Counted from the stretch's first letter, positions 42,001 through 51,654 are shown. The stretch is DNA of 64,000 bases from Anthracocystis setariae (GCA_928724745.1 CAKMXJ010000021.1:124001-188000); one strand, 5' to 3'. The notes: a model not told the origin generated them from the sequence alone. A program made the numbers and translations.

Positions 42001-42585
42001 AGGGAGGAAGAGCAGCACGTTCATCTTGATGCCTAGACCGAGGCTGAAGAGGACGGCGCTGATGCTCCATCTGAAGTTGATGGCTGCATAAAGCGCGAGG
42101 TAGACAAAGAAGATGGCGATGGGATCGTTGAACATGCGCAGCAAAAAGATCGAGTAGACCCTTTTGGATAGGATCAAGGGCAGCAGGGCGATGGGTGGCA
42201 TGCCGACGTGTCGGTAGAGGAGAGCCACGACGAGCGCATTGGCGGTCAAGAGAAGAGAAAACACGTGCTGAGCGGGCAAGATGTTGGCGCCGTTGTCGGT
42301 GAGCCATTGGAAGAAAGAGTAGACGTAGAGGTGCATGGCCGGGTAGACGCATGGACCAGTGCCATCGACGGGGTCGAGCTGGCGATAATCGCGTTCGCCT
42401 TGGAGGAATAGCTCTGCTTGGAGAACATAGGTGTTGAAATCGATCTCGGTGAAGCTGATGCGTCGGATGATGAGGTGAGAGACGATGACAGAAGCGCCGA
42501 GCAGGGCAGGGATTGCCAAGTTGTAGCCGAAGTCGGTGAGACAGACGCGCCGTAACCAGGCGACCAACGCTGAGCCACGCGACAT
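39070..42585 (-). CDS. ALG3-GAA1: Fusion of Alg3 mannosyltransferase and GPI-transamidase subunit Gaa1
   Basis: One uninterrupted ORF of 1171 aa. Residues about 1-403 are Alg3, the ER alpha-1,3-mannosyltransferase that adds the first lumenal mannose to Man5GlcNAc2-PP-dolichol: FTEIDFNTYVLQAELFL, GTGPCVYPA, SKRVYSIFLLRMFND and HYQFYSWYFHQVP, with many membrane spans. Residues about 404-475 form a charged Glu/Lys/Ala linker. Residues about 475-1171 are Gaa1, which with Gpi8, Gpi16, Gpi17 and Gab1 attaches GPI anchors: one N-terminal span, TYIDENALQPGQA, GREAIVLTASW, DLIFVISDG, then a lumenal domain and C-terminal spans. ATG 42585 has a perfect Kozak context (gccgccATGtcg); the frame upstream reaches only a TTG. 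No stop or clear splice donor was found in the linker. Alg3 ending and Gaa1 starting on the cytosolic side makes the join topologically reasonable. Confidence 0.88.
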   Translation of the reverse strand: MSRGSALVAWLRRVCLTDFGYNLAIPALLGASVIVSHLIIRRISFTEIDFNTYVLQAELFLQGERDYRQLDPVDGTGPCVYPAMHLYVYSFFQWLTDNGANILPAQHVFSLLLTANALVVALLYRHVGMPPIALLPLILSKRVYSIFLLRMFNDPIAIFFVYLALYAAINFRWSISAVLFSLGLGIKMNVLLFLPGIAAAAFVYTGALGALSYLFLTAAVQVLISLPFTLHDASAYLSSAFDFSRVFLYIWTVNWRFLSEQTFLHENFARGLLALHLAILTLLGLFRWTAIAEQGPQWVLRNLHPKSHQLTQHSKRAILCAAFTANLVGILCSRSLHYQFYSWYFHQVPILLWFSKLPIIIKLAVPLALEWCWNVFPSTPESSMVLLACHSLIVLGCFSLPDLAHDKRMRSSDIDKEEKEVNSLLAMRQDTDAESEHNQQDQAEAEAESERKKAKRQATKAKQAEQRRAFRRRMATRRRLLGLFGRMSLLLRPCLVLAALALIFVVPHPMSPVSKGTYIDENALQPGQAKVYWDYFDVTYSDMLSEKVGFLSNATSEERASFVYSELQSYGLEANRQQYKYDALLAEKDSALVGTNVYARSATPRIDGREAIVLTASWRSRWKGEDDPFASAGENSTEPLIDSRGRINVRGVASILALARYLSTQAHLSKDLIFVISDGHLDGINAWSSAYFGSIPDSLIVDPVSAGGSQVWNAISIDYPSDSFDSLIVQYEGFDGQLPNMDVINTIVRVIETVAGGLDVRFGDKTQRSVLKESAQRLAKRLNISLRSDVEYELWNYENGLRAAARQVGFGVTGKASGPHGVFQRHHVDAVTLFAVPARGPYGFLHMGRMIESFVRSMSNLLERLHHSQFFYLLLNTRRFAPIGVVILVPLFVSIALTIAGLGIWFGEEKISRQDREAVLKSLGPIESEQGDVPPETPTLGWYREHVAKKALQDSEGKKEVDSDADTLRESMRPVGMAGACVGTTVVLGAATFWHCEALAAGLSGMPFVNRGTMVAASSALLLFPAVGAFLIRSRTSTKRARRIGSLVHSFAYLQAGMLTAVLSVLNFALATVLALITYAALRISSGRPTPNATSVSTSLPTQTLRAAAVTLFNPVLWAALLQNRGINMLGEGVQELMKHWNLFGSATVPITCLAYLPIVLQAHMGVWLKA

Positions 42586-43159
42586 GGCGGCTGGTGGTGA
42601 GGGGGGAGGGGGCAGAAACGGGGGCGGGGCGGAAAGTATCAAGGAGCGCCAGAATGGATTGTTCAAGGGATTTGCATGGTGTGCGGTGAGGATGATGGTG
42701 GCGAGGAGGTGAGGTGGAAGGCTCTTGTGCTACGCTAAACGTGTCGAAGAGAATGTGTTTGTTTCTTTTTGACGTGGCCCGATTCACATCGAATTTCGCG
42801 TCCATCTGTGTCACCTGACAAAGGTTTGACTAAGCAAGCAAGTGTCAATCCTTGGTCGGTGACACAGATCTAACAGATCTTTGTCGTAACTATCTGTCGC
42901 TTGACTTAGAAGGCTGACACTGACACCGACACTTACACTAACACAGGATTCATATGTCATGCTCTTTGTCACCCCCGGCGTAGGAAGATGGCATCATTCA
43001 GCGCTCATGGCAAGTTTTCGGCCTCAAGGATCGAGACTTAGTCAAAACATCGACTCGTTCTTGTATGTAGTGCTCCTCTGTTGTAATGCAAGCCTTCGTC
43101 CTACCATCACGTTCCACCACCTTTCTTGACCAAGCACACCTGTATTGACATCATCGACA
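42586..43159. promoter_or_regulatory. Region between ALG3-GAA1 and the transposase gene
   Basis: About 570 bp. The first part should hold the ALG3-GAA1 promoter. Around 42855-42975 are several CACTGACACCGACAC-like and GTCACCCCC strings that could be transposon subterminal repeats. A left transposon boundary could not be fixed. Confidence 0.4.
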
Positions 43160-46100
43160 ATGGTACAACGTTCCGATCGCAGCTGTTATTGCGAGGAATG
43201 TTCAAAGACACCGCAGGGCTACACGGTTCAGCCATATCGAACGTGGTACTGGCACAATAAGGAGCGCCCACTCAAGCTCTGCCGACCCATTCCATCTTCG
43301 TCCAGCACCATCACCGCACCAGCACGACCATGGCAATACAGAAGTTTCCCCCCTCAGCAACCTGGTGTGACATCGCCTGATTGCAGAAGCATTGGAGATG
43401 AAGTTGATGTGGTCCGAGTTGGGGGCGAGGAGGAACACACAGCCACGGAACAGTTCACGCAACAAGTGACAGACAGCGAAGATGGTGTAGGAACTTGTAT
43501 TCGGTGGCGTGAAGACGAATGTAGGACAGATGAGGAATCGCAAGAGGGTCAATCGGAGGAGGATTACAATCAAGAGCCGCACGACAATGATGACGGTGGA
43601 GAGGATAGCGATGTTAGGGATGATGACGAGGAGGAGGATGTGCTACCACCGCCGCCACTACCGCCGCCAGCCACGCTTCTGGTCGATGCCCCCGCCCCGC
43701 AGCCCATTCCGACATGGACGAAGCAACTCTACATTCTCGTCCTCTTCCTCATCGCCTTTGGCGGCATCTCGGACCGCCTCGCCACCCTTATCACCACCGT
43801 GGTCTCGGCTATCTTCGCTCCTGTGCTCGAGCTTGCTTCGCAAGGGTCTCAGTCTCGCTTGGACCGCTCAGATGTCACAGCACCAGCTTCGTTCCGGACT
43901 CTTGTCTCACCAGCTAGCATACGTAGACAGGTAGCAATCAAAGATGACTTTCATCGCTATCAAGTGTGCCCTGGCTGTGCAAGACTCTACCTCTGGAATG
44001 ATGAGCCCAACCAACTTCGTATCAGCTGCCTCTCATGCGGCAAAGCAATGCTCGCCGGCCGCAGACCCGCCCTCGTGTACGCTCACCGGCCGATTGCAAA
44101 TGTCCTTGCATCGGTCTTTCAGCATCAAGAGCTCGAGGACGATATCGATGCATGGAAGCGCTTCATTCACCACCGCCAGCAGACAAGCATCAGGATCTTT
44201 GATACGCTATGGTCTGGAGAGCTTTGGCGAGCAGACTGCTCGAACGGTGTTTGTGGTACGAAGTGTATTGCTGGTCACTTCCCCTTCATTGACCTGCCTG
44301 GAGCTCATATCAAGATCACTCTCTCGATTGACTGGTTCAGCGCACACAAGGGCTCATACTCCGGTACACATTCCAGCGGTGCAATACTCATGAGGATCGA
44401 CAACATCCCGCAAAACCTCGTATCGCTGGATCGCAGGTGCACCGGTATTCATGTCATTGGCATTCTCCCCGGCCCGCATGAAGCCAAGATCACGCAGCTC
44501 TCCTCGTACCTCAAGCTTATAACGGACGAGCTAGCCAGACTCTACGTCGATGGCATCTCAATTCGCACGGCACGCCATCCTGAAGGTGAGTACAAGGGTC
44601 TTACAAGCGAGAAACAAAAGAAAGGGCACCGGACTGACACAGATGTCTTGGATTACGATGATGATGACATTCAACATGGTATCGACGGCTATACAGGCAG
44701 GATCTTCAAGGTAAAGCTTGGCATGGTGATTGCTGATACACCAGCAAGGTCGAAAGTCGGCGGCATAGCCTCGCAGCGAACCAAAGGCAAAGGATGCCAT
44801 TACTGTCTCTTCGATCTTCAAGACCTGGGCGACTCAGACGCAGCTCCGCCATCGCAGCGAGACAGCTCACATCGGTTGCAGTCCTTGGCGTGCATTGACA
44901 GAGTAGGAAGGCAGCGGTACAAGTCCATCGGCGTTCGGTATAGCGTACTTAACGAGTTGCCGTACTTCTCGACGCCTGTTATGTGCCCTCCAGACTACAT
45001 GCATGCAATACACCTTGGATTGTGCAAACGTTTCTATTGGAAGTTCCTTGTGATGGGCTGTGGTAACATCGGCGGTCAGCTCTCTGCCGTCCAGCGCATC
45101 ATGAGACGAACCCTGCTCCCTTCAGCGGCAAAGCGGCCAGACGAGCGTATCGGTCATCCAAGCGGAGGGAATTCTACCGCCATGCAGTGGCTCACACTCT
45201 GCAGACACCAGCTCATCTTCGCACTCATGGAGATCTGGGCGGTGCCTTTGAGCGGCGGAGAGCAGCAATACATTCGATTCCAACCTGAGGAGAAGAGCAA
45301 CCTGCGTCCAGTTCTCGAAGGAAACAAGCCGATCGAAGATGTCTTTGAGGCCGCAGTCCTGCTCACCGCCATCGTGGACAGCATGGAGCGAGAGAGTTAT
45401 ACCGAGAGCCAAGTGCGGCGGCTCGAGGAGCTCATCATTCGTTTCAACAGACAGCAGGCAAATCTCTTGGGACCGGGGTGGCTCACGATCAACAGTCATC
45501 TCGCCGAGCATATCCCCGACTTCATTCGCAAGTATGGCTCTCGTAAGTACATTTGTCTTATCCTGTTCAAAGATGGCATTGACACTGACATGACTAGTTC
45601 CTACACAGCCCGAAACTTCTCATGTTATACTTTCGAATGCTATAATGGAGTCTTGAGTCGGATGCGAAAGAGCACGCGCAAGGGAGGAGCACTTGAGGAA
45701 AGCATGATGCGAATTGCAAGTCTAAGGGATGGTCTGGAGCACGAGGTGAAGTCATTGCCGGAATCGGTGAGGAATGAGCTCGAGAAGTTTGCGAAGGGAA
45801 AGCACAGGCGGATCGGAGATATAACGGAGACAAACATGGCGAAGACGACGCTTGACGACGACACAAAGCGCTTGCTCATCGACTTGCTCAATCACTCTGG
45901 CAGGCTCACAACAGGTAAGTATATGTCTTCGCGCGATCCGTCGTGGGGTCCTGGTGATGTGCAGATCACATCATCAGCCCAGCACTTTCACAGCCTGGTG
46001 AAAGAGAGTTTCCCCGCCCCAATGCGCTTCTCATCGGCCAATCAAGGCGGTAGCGTGAACATTGGAAACTCGTTTGTATTTGTGGAGGCCGGCCCGGAGC

Positions 46101-46399
46101 ACCTGGTGGCAGCACAGGTGCTCTGGTTGTTCAGCAAGCGAATTGCGGTGGGCACAGACGGCGAGGAGGAGGACATGCGGTTTGCTCATGTGCGCCGTAT
46201 AGAGGCTGTGGAGGCAGAAGAGGCCCTTGGACAAGGCCATCCTTGTCTTCGGCTCATAAAGGAATTGGGCATTGTCTTTGGGAGGCCAGGTGATGGCGGC
46301 GAGCAGTATGTCATCTGCTTTGACATCATTCGCACTCAAGCTTCGGTTTGCCCTTTCGAGACAAGGAATGGTAGCTTCTTGGGAATCAAGTCAACTTAG
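43160..46399 (+). CDS. CACTA/tnp2-like transposase
   Basis: The unspliced frame is 1079 aa from ATG 43160. It resembles basidiomycete En/Spm (CACTA) tnp2 transposases: an N-terminal CxxC motif (CYCEEC), a zinc ribbon CPGC..CLSC (about residues 270-300), and a catalytic region with DWFSAHKGSYSGTHSSGAI, GILPGPHEAKITQL, TPARSKVGG, MCPPDYMHAIHLGL and the final ECYNGVLSRM. Two in-frame introns are likely: 44586-44642 (GTGAGT..CTGACACAG, 57 nt) and 45543-45608 (GTAAGT..CTACACAG, 66 nt); a third, 45915-45977 (63 nt), is possible. All are multiples of three and stop-free, so one open frame spans them. A hydrophobic stretch at about residues 185-227 is unusual for a transposase. The gene is convergent with an accessory gene. 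Confidence 0.85.
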   Translation: MVQRSDRSCYCEECSKTPQGYTVQPYRTWYWHNKERPLKLCRPIPSSSSTITAPARPWQYRSFPPQQPGVTSPDCRSIGDEVDVVRVGGEEEHTATEQFTQQVTDSEDGVGTCIRWREDECRTDEESQEGQSEEDYNQEPHDNDDGGEDSDVRDDDEEEDVLPPPPLPPPATLLVDAPAPQPIPTWTKQLYILVLFLIAFGGISDRLATLITTVVSAIFAPVLELASQGSQSRLDRSDVTAPASFRTLVSPASIRRQVAIKDDFHRYQVCPGCARLYLWNDEPNQLRISCLSCGKAMLAGRRPALVYAHRPIANVLASVFQHQELEDDIDAWKRFIHHRQQTSIRIFDTLWSGELWRADCSNGVCGTKCIAGHFPFIDLPGAHIKITLSIDWFSAHKGSYSGTHSSGAILMRIDNIPQNLVSLDRRCTGIHVIGILPGPHEAKITQLSSYLKLITDELARLYVDGISIRTARHPEGEYKGLTSEKQKKGHRTDTDVLDYDDDDIQHGIDGYTGRIFKVKLGMVIADTPARSKVGGIASQRTKGKGCHYCLFDLQDLGDSDAAPPSQRDSSHRLQSLACIDRVGRQRYKSIGVRYSVLNELPYFSTPVMCPPDYMHAIHLGLCKRFYWKFLVMGCGNIGGQLSAVQRIMRRTLLPSAAKRPDERIGHPSGGNSTAMQWLTLCRHQLIFALMEIWAVPLSGGEQQYIRFQPEEKSNLRPVLEGNKPIEDVFEAAVLLTAIVDSMERESYTESQVRRLEELIIRFNRQQANLLGPGWLTINSHLAEHIPDFIRKYGSRKYICLILFKDGIDTDMTSSYTARNFSCYTFECYNGVLSRMRKSTRKGGALEESMMRIASLRDGLEHEVKSLPESVRNELEKFAKGKHRRIGDITETNMAKTTLDDDTKRLLIDLLNHSGRLTTGKYMSSRDPSWGPGDVQITSSAQHFHSLVKESFPAPMRFSSANQGGSVNIGNSFVFVEAGPEHLVAAQVLWLFSKRIAVGTDGEEEDMRFAHVRRIEAVEAEEALGQGHPCLRLIKELGIVFGRPGDGGEQYVICFDIIRTQASVCPFETRNGSFLGIKST

Positions 46400-46993
46400 C
46401 TTCTTTCAAATATTCAATGCAGTGGTATTCACAGTCCGACGACGTCAAAGACCCTTATTTAAGACTCATTCATGCATCGTCATCATCACAGTCTTGTTCG
46501 CCGTCCTCAGAAGGTCCGAAATTGTGTGTTTGTATCACTCGTTGCTGTCTGACAAGCGCTCGCCATAGGAATCATGCTAAATTCAAAGTACTACCGCCAT
46601 CTCAATGGAGTCTGCATGGCGAACAAGACCTTTTGACACCATCAATAACGTTGAGCATAGACACAGTCGACATTGAGTGAGGCACTACGTCAGTGTTGCT
46701 TTTCGGCCGAAAACTTTTTTAGTGAACATGTGCTGAGCGGAACGTGCGCGCGAAAATTTTCAAAGGGTTAAGTCACAAGCTCATCCATCCGCTTCCTTCC
46801 TTCCTAACCACCACCATGCATCCACCAACTACATCGACCAAGCCGTTCGACACAGGGTGCACGTACCTGTAGGCTTTTCCTCTTCTCGGCTGGTGGTCTC
46901 GACCTCTCCTCTCGTTTCTCGAAGGTGTGGCGCGTTGGCTCGGTGTCGCGGTGATCTTGGCTCAGCGTTGCCTAGCGCATGCGGAGTCGAGTT
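46400..46993. other. Spacer between convergent transposon genes
   Basis: About 590 bp between the transposase stop and the accessory-gene stop. No gene is recognised. It presumably holds the two 3' ends. Confidence 0.4.
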
Positions 46994-48874
46994 CTACTGT
47001 AGACTTGGGTCGATGCTGCTTGCCGTCTCCCTCTGCGCCGGTGCTGCTAATCGTTCTGTCTCTCTCTCGCTTGGTCTCGATGCAGGATCCTCGGTGACAA
47101 GCTCGAAGCTGGGGTCGTTACCCCACTGACTCGGAACTCCGATGATGGTGACTCTTTCGTTTGCTTCGGTCGGTGCTCTATTTCGTTGGATTACGTTCTC
47201 CTCAGACAAGAAGCGACGGAATCTGTTTGCGACCATCCACCGAAAGATCGTTTCAGGAATGCGATATGGATACTTTGGGTCTTCGATGTCGACTGGAATG
47301 GTGGCGGTGCCTGGGCGGATGATGGTGCGTGTCCGCGTGATGTTGCCCCGATGGATGCGCCCGTCAATCTCGTCGATGGCCTGCTCCATCTCTTGCGATC
47401 GCCACGGGACTCGACGGACGCGAGCAGCACCGCTGGTGCCACGGACAATGGTACAGCCTTCTTCTACAGTAAGTTCTGACTCGTCCCCTGACTCGTCCTC
47501 TGACATGGCTTCCAGTGGCAGGAAGTCATGGTCACCATACCTCTCTCGGATGTCTTGGCTCTCGCGCCAAGCTTTCCTTCGACGATCCCACTTGTACTCT
47601 CGACGCTGACTCCTTCTAATCTTTTGTTTCTCTTCTTCTTCTTCCTCTGCAGACATCCGGCTCTTCTTCCTAAAAGTCCTTGCCATCCGACCTAGGCTTT
47701 CTCGACACACACGCCTTGCCTTCTCCTCGTCAATGGATTCGACTTCGACTCTCGCCATCTCATTTGCAGCAAGCTCGGCCGATGCAAGGAATCGCGTTAT
47801 CGCAGGTGAGTCCAGTCCTCGGGTATCCGCTCTAACCCAGTCAATGCGCAGGAGGGGTATACCGTTGCGGTCATTAGGAGGTGGGTCTTCGTATGGAGGA
47901 AGGCGATCATTGCGACCGATACCCATTTGCTCTCTGAGCCATTTGGTGAAGGCACTGCGCAACTTCATGTAGGTCTTTGGGGCGGTCCCGCTGCTGGTTC
48001 CATGCGCAGACGATGAAGGTAAGTTCGCTTGTTCTGTCGACGTTCTTGTAGCAGTGTCATTGCCGTCTGTCTCGACTTCGGTGCGTGGCACTTGTGCCAA
48101 GGCGGCTTCGAGGGCGGACAATCTTCCTTCTCTTTCTTCTTCGCATCGTCGCAGGTCATCGACCGTACTACGGAGTTGCAAGACTGCGGTCTGAGCTTCT
48201 TCGAGGGTCGCTCTGAGCGCATGGATCTGGTCTTGCACGTGAAGGATGGCTGGCATACGGGTGGGTGGGTGGGGTAAGTACACTGACCGTTACTTGCGCC
48301 GTTATCGCGCTCATGACTTTGGTTGCTGACACTTGCCTTTGATTTCTTCTCTGTCGTGGTGGACGATGGTCCGACCCGAGGCATCTTGCTCGACATTGGG
48401 GCGGCTCAAGAGAGCTTCGAGGCCATGCTCTTCGATCTGGAGCACATCAGCAAGGTGAGTCAAGACTTCTGGTACCGTCGCAGGGGTGGGTGGAACCGCG
48501 CAGCCATCAAGGAGAGGTTGTATCTTCTCCTTGAGCTGCGCCATTTCATCTCGGAGGGTGGACTGACGGCGAGTTCTCTTCTTTGGGCTTGTCGTGCTGG
48601 CGCTGACTGACGTTTCGGCATACTGACCCTCTCCCTCTCTTGTTTGATTTCTCTCGTCCTCACCATTGCATGCTGCCTGCGACAATCCTCGGCCATCGTC
48701 ATCATCATGCGGCTCTTGGTCTTGCGGCTCTTGGTCTTGCGATGCTGCTTCCGTTTGACTCTCGTCCCTTCGGCCTGCGGGACGACTTGCAACACCTCCG
48801 GCTTCGTCGCTTACTCTTCTCTTCGCTGGTGATCCCCCTTCCCTTGTCTTTGTTCTCTTTGCTGCAGGTGGCAT
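46994..48874 (-). CDS. Transposon accessory protein, coiled-coil and basic-region
   Basis: Two exons, 48337-48874 and 46994-48249, give 597 aa. The intron uses a GC donor (AAAG/GCAAGT) and a CCAG acceptor, with TACTTAC as a likely branch site; the reading phase fits exactly and both exons together are a multiple of three. The N-terminal part is Lys/Arg/Asp-rich with a nuclear-localisation-like PKKRTRR. Exon 2 opens with a coiled coil (LHVQDQIHALRATLEEAQ), followed by KLRSAFTKWLREQMG, a strongly basic helix (RRSQRREYKWDRRRKAWRES) and an acidic patch with WRSQEMEQAIDEID. No catalytic motif is seen. Its place beside the transposase suggests a DNA-binding partner like plant TnpA; that role is inference. 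Confidence 0.65.
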
Positions 48875-49761
48875 GGTCTTTGGTGGTGTTACAGACGTTC
48901 AGGCAGGTAAGTGATGGGGAGCAGCTTTGCGAATATGGTGCAGGTGACGGACTCGATGCTAACTTGGACTCTTTCATATTGCCTTCTTATACCCTCTGGC
49001 CGACAAACATGCTCCTTACGATCTCAACCTGGCGCCGCACACTGCCGCAATTCGCCTCACCGCCCAATCTTGCCTTGTCTTTGCTCATTTCGCTTTCCAA
49101 CAGCGCTCAGCACGATCTCAGGACCTCAAGGATGGCTTCAACACACGCATGCATTGGTTCGACGGATGGTTGAGAGGGATATGGAGCTTTGGCTTGGATT
49201 AGCAGTAGACGGCACAGGCGGGCTGGACTTGGCGATTTTCGGAAACATCGGGGGACTTTATCACGCTCGCAGCAGCAGATGACGGTATCAAGGATTGCAA
49301 TACGACATCGTTTACGAGCAGAAGAAGCGAGAAAGAGTGTCTTGTGAGTGGTGTAGGTCACAGCATATAGCAGGATCGTATGGCAACCGGACCAGCGGGA
49401 TGGCGCAAATCCCGTGTCGGGGGGTGACTTGGGAATTCAGTGGCTGTGTACATTAGTCAGTATTCTTAGACAGCCCGACACTGAAAAAATTTGCCCAATT
49501 ATCAGTCGGGGGTCACAGATCCGGCCGAATCTCGATGTGATTGCGTTGTTCCTTGGGTCTGCTCATTGAGGCGACCACTGCAACTTGATAGTGGCAGCCA
49601 GTGACCTCATTACTTGACTGTTCGATCTCAAGCTTGATCTTGATTGCACTACAACGTTGAGACACAAAGCAGCTGCAACACGTGCTTGTTCCCGGACAAG
49701 GTTCGCATACTGGATTGTAGAGTATGATGGTCAGATGAAATTACAGAAGGGGGGGGCGCTT
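48875..49761. other. Flank of the CACTA-like element and 3' side of TAF4
   Basis: About 890 bp with no recognisable gene. Strings such as GTGTCGGGGGGTGAC (about 49414) and GTCGGGGGTCAC (about 49506) echo the GTCACCCCC motif on the far left of the transposase gene and could be terminal or subterminal repeats. A clear terminal inverted repeat with target duplication was not found. Confidence 0.35.
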
Positions 49762-51102
49762 TCATGCTTGTCTGGCTTTGAGCAGCGTCTCATCTGACGC
49801 ACGTATTCTGTATAGCAGAGATTCTCCGCTAGCGTAACCGGCTCCCGCTTTCCTTTCGTACTCCAATGCAAATAGCGCATCTCTGAGCGTGACCCTCAAC
49901 CTTGCCTGCCTCTCTTCCTCTTCTTTGGCCGCCTGTCTTGCAGTTACATCTCCCCAAGCACCTGTCGAGCTAGCATTTCCGCTGCCTACCGTCGCAGCAT
50001 CGTTTGATGCACCCGCTCCGCCCCGATTGGTCACGGCTGGCTGAGGAGCAAACTTTGGCTTGGGCAACCGACTTGGTGTGCTTGCATCATCTGCACCGCT
50101 AGGATCCGGCTTGGCTTTCTTGCCACCAAGCGGACTGAACGTGCTCGGCAATGTCGATCCACCCGACAACCACGAATACTTTGACGAACCTCCACCCAAA
50201 TTGCGCATAGCTGTGCTGTCGGCTAGCCTCTTTCGTACGTCCTCGGACATGTTTCTGGCTGCTACGCCAGGACCAATCTTTTTTGGCCTCTTTCTTGCAT
50301 CTCCCTTTGGCGTACCTGTGCCGTCATCCAGATCCATGTCGTCGCCACCAAGTGCTGCTGCCATAGCCGACGATTCTTGGTCTCGAGCCATTCTTTCGCG
50401 CCGCCTTCTTGCTTCGTCGCCACGTTCCGCCTTTTCGAGTGCTGCGAGCTGCTTGACAGGATCGCTGAGGATGTTTTCGTGGTACATGGGCTGCAATGTA
50501 GACGCAAACATTGGTGGTGGATGCTGATGCGATGACCAGCTGCGGTGGCGTGAGGAAGCGATCATGGTCTCGAGCACGTTCTTCAACCTTGTCCTCGCCG
50601 CCAACGAGAGGTAATTGAGCACAGCAGCATCTACGCTCAAGCCCTGCTCTTGGGCGAGCGTGTGAACCTTGTATGCCAACGGATACACTTGAAGGAAGAG
50701 CTCATCATCGTCAGGTTGGGTTTCCGAGTCGCGCGCATTCTGCGACTGCTGCATGAGTTCTCGACGTTGGATGGCTTCTTCTTCAGCTTGCAAGTCTATG
50801 CCTGAGGCACCCATGACATCGACTAGACTGTCGAAGTTGTCCTTTTGCTCTGGTGGTGGTGCGCCACCCTTGGCGGCTGGTGGTGGTTGCGATATTGCAT
50901 CAACGCCATTTGTGGAGCCATTGACGGATGGGCCTGCAGCGGTGACATGAGCTTGATCCAACTTGAAGCGCTTAGCCAGCGGTACTGATGAGTTGGAGCG
51001 CTCTCGATTGGCTTGCGATTTTGTGGACTGTGCGGAAGTGGAAGCGTCGGCGGAAGGTGTTGGGGGTGCATTCGGACTGCTCACAGCTGGAGACGAGGCC
51101 AT
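49762..51102 (-). CDS. TAF4: TFIID subunit Taf4
   Basis: A 446-aa homologue of the TFIID/TAF4 C-terminal family. After a Ser/Pro-rich N-terminus, the conserved region begins around residue 130 with DDDELFLQVYPLAYKVHTLAQEQGL, DAAVLNYLSLAARTRLKNVLETMI and RHRSW. A charged helix (RRRRERMARDQES) follows. The C-terminus TLRDALFALEYERKAGAGYASGESLLYRIRA is the hallmark that closes the family domain. Taf4 pairs with Taf12 through a histone-fold-like dimer in the TFIID core. The protein is much shorter than metazoan TAF4 and similar to yeast Taf4. ATG 51102; no intron needed. Confidence 0.92.
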   Translation of the reverse strand: MASSPAVSSPNAPPTPSADASTSAQSTKSQANRERSNSSVPLAKRFKLDQAHVTAAGPSVNGSTNGVDAISQPPPAAKGGAPPPEQKDNFDSLVDVMGASGIDLQAEEEAIQRRELMQQSQNARDSETQPDDDELFLQVYPLAYKVHTLAQEQGLSVDAAVLNYLSLAARTRLKNVLETMIASSRHRSWSSHQHPPPMFASTLQPMYHENILSDPVKQLAALEKAERGDEARRRRERMARDQESSAMAAALGGDDMDLDDGTGTPKGDARKRPKKIGPGVAARNMSEDVRKRLADSTAMRNLGGGSSKYSWLSGGSTLPSTFSPLGGKKAKPDPSGADDASTPSRLPKPKFAPQPAVTNRGGAGASNDAATVGSGNASSTGAWGDVTARQAAKEEEERQARLRVTLRDALFALEYERKAGAGYASGESLLYRIRASDETLLKARQA

Positions 51103-51617
51103 CTTGGGCCAACCAAGCTGGTTGAACTAGCAGCGATTGTGCCAGAACGGATGCTTGCGGGACGCTCAAGTGGTTTGCAAAAGCGCTGTGCCAGCAGAAG
51201 ATGTTGAAGAAGCGGTTAGAAGATCGAGTGAATGTGTCGACTAGATGTAGGTGTTGAAAGGAGTGTGAGTGAGGACAAGAGCGAGCGCATATGGAAGCAG
51301 ATGATCGCGACGACAAGCAAAGTGATGAGTGGAGAGAGCGATGCACTCAACAATTAATTATCCGGAACACGGATTTCGTTATTCATTGTTAATTGTTGCT
51401 GCCACTCTGCCATACAGTACACCAATTTATTTATATGAATTATTGCTCAGTTTTGCGACGCGTTTCTGTCAGCGATGCAACACTCGAGCACCACATCGTT
51501 CATTGCTCTCGCACTCGTCAGAATCCGAGACTCTTGTGTCAAATGTACACTTTTCTTGTCTTGTTTGGCATTTGCTTCCACAGTACAACGATGGCATGGC
51601 ATGTCTTGGCTATGTGT

Positions 51618-51654
<37 letters not shown>

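Noticed and set aside
42960..49520. Terminal inverted repeats of the CACTA-like element built on GTCACCCCC strings (about 42967 left, 49424 and 49506 right)
   Set aside because: Only about 10 bp match, the following bases diverge, and no 3-bp target duplication fits at either pair of ends.
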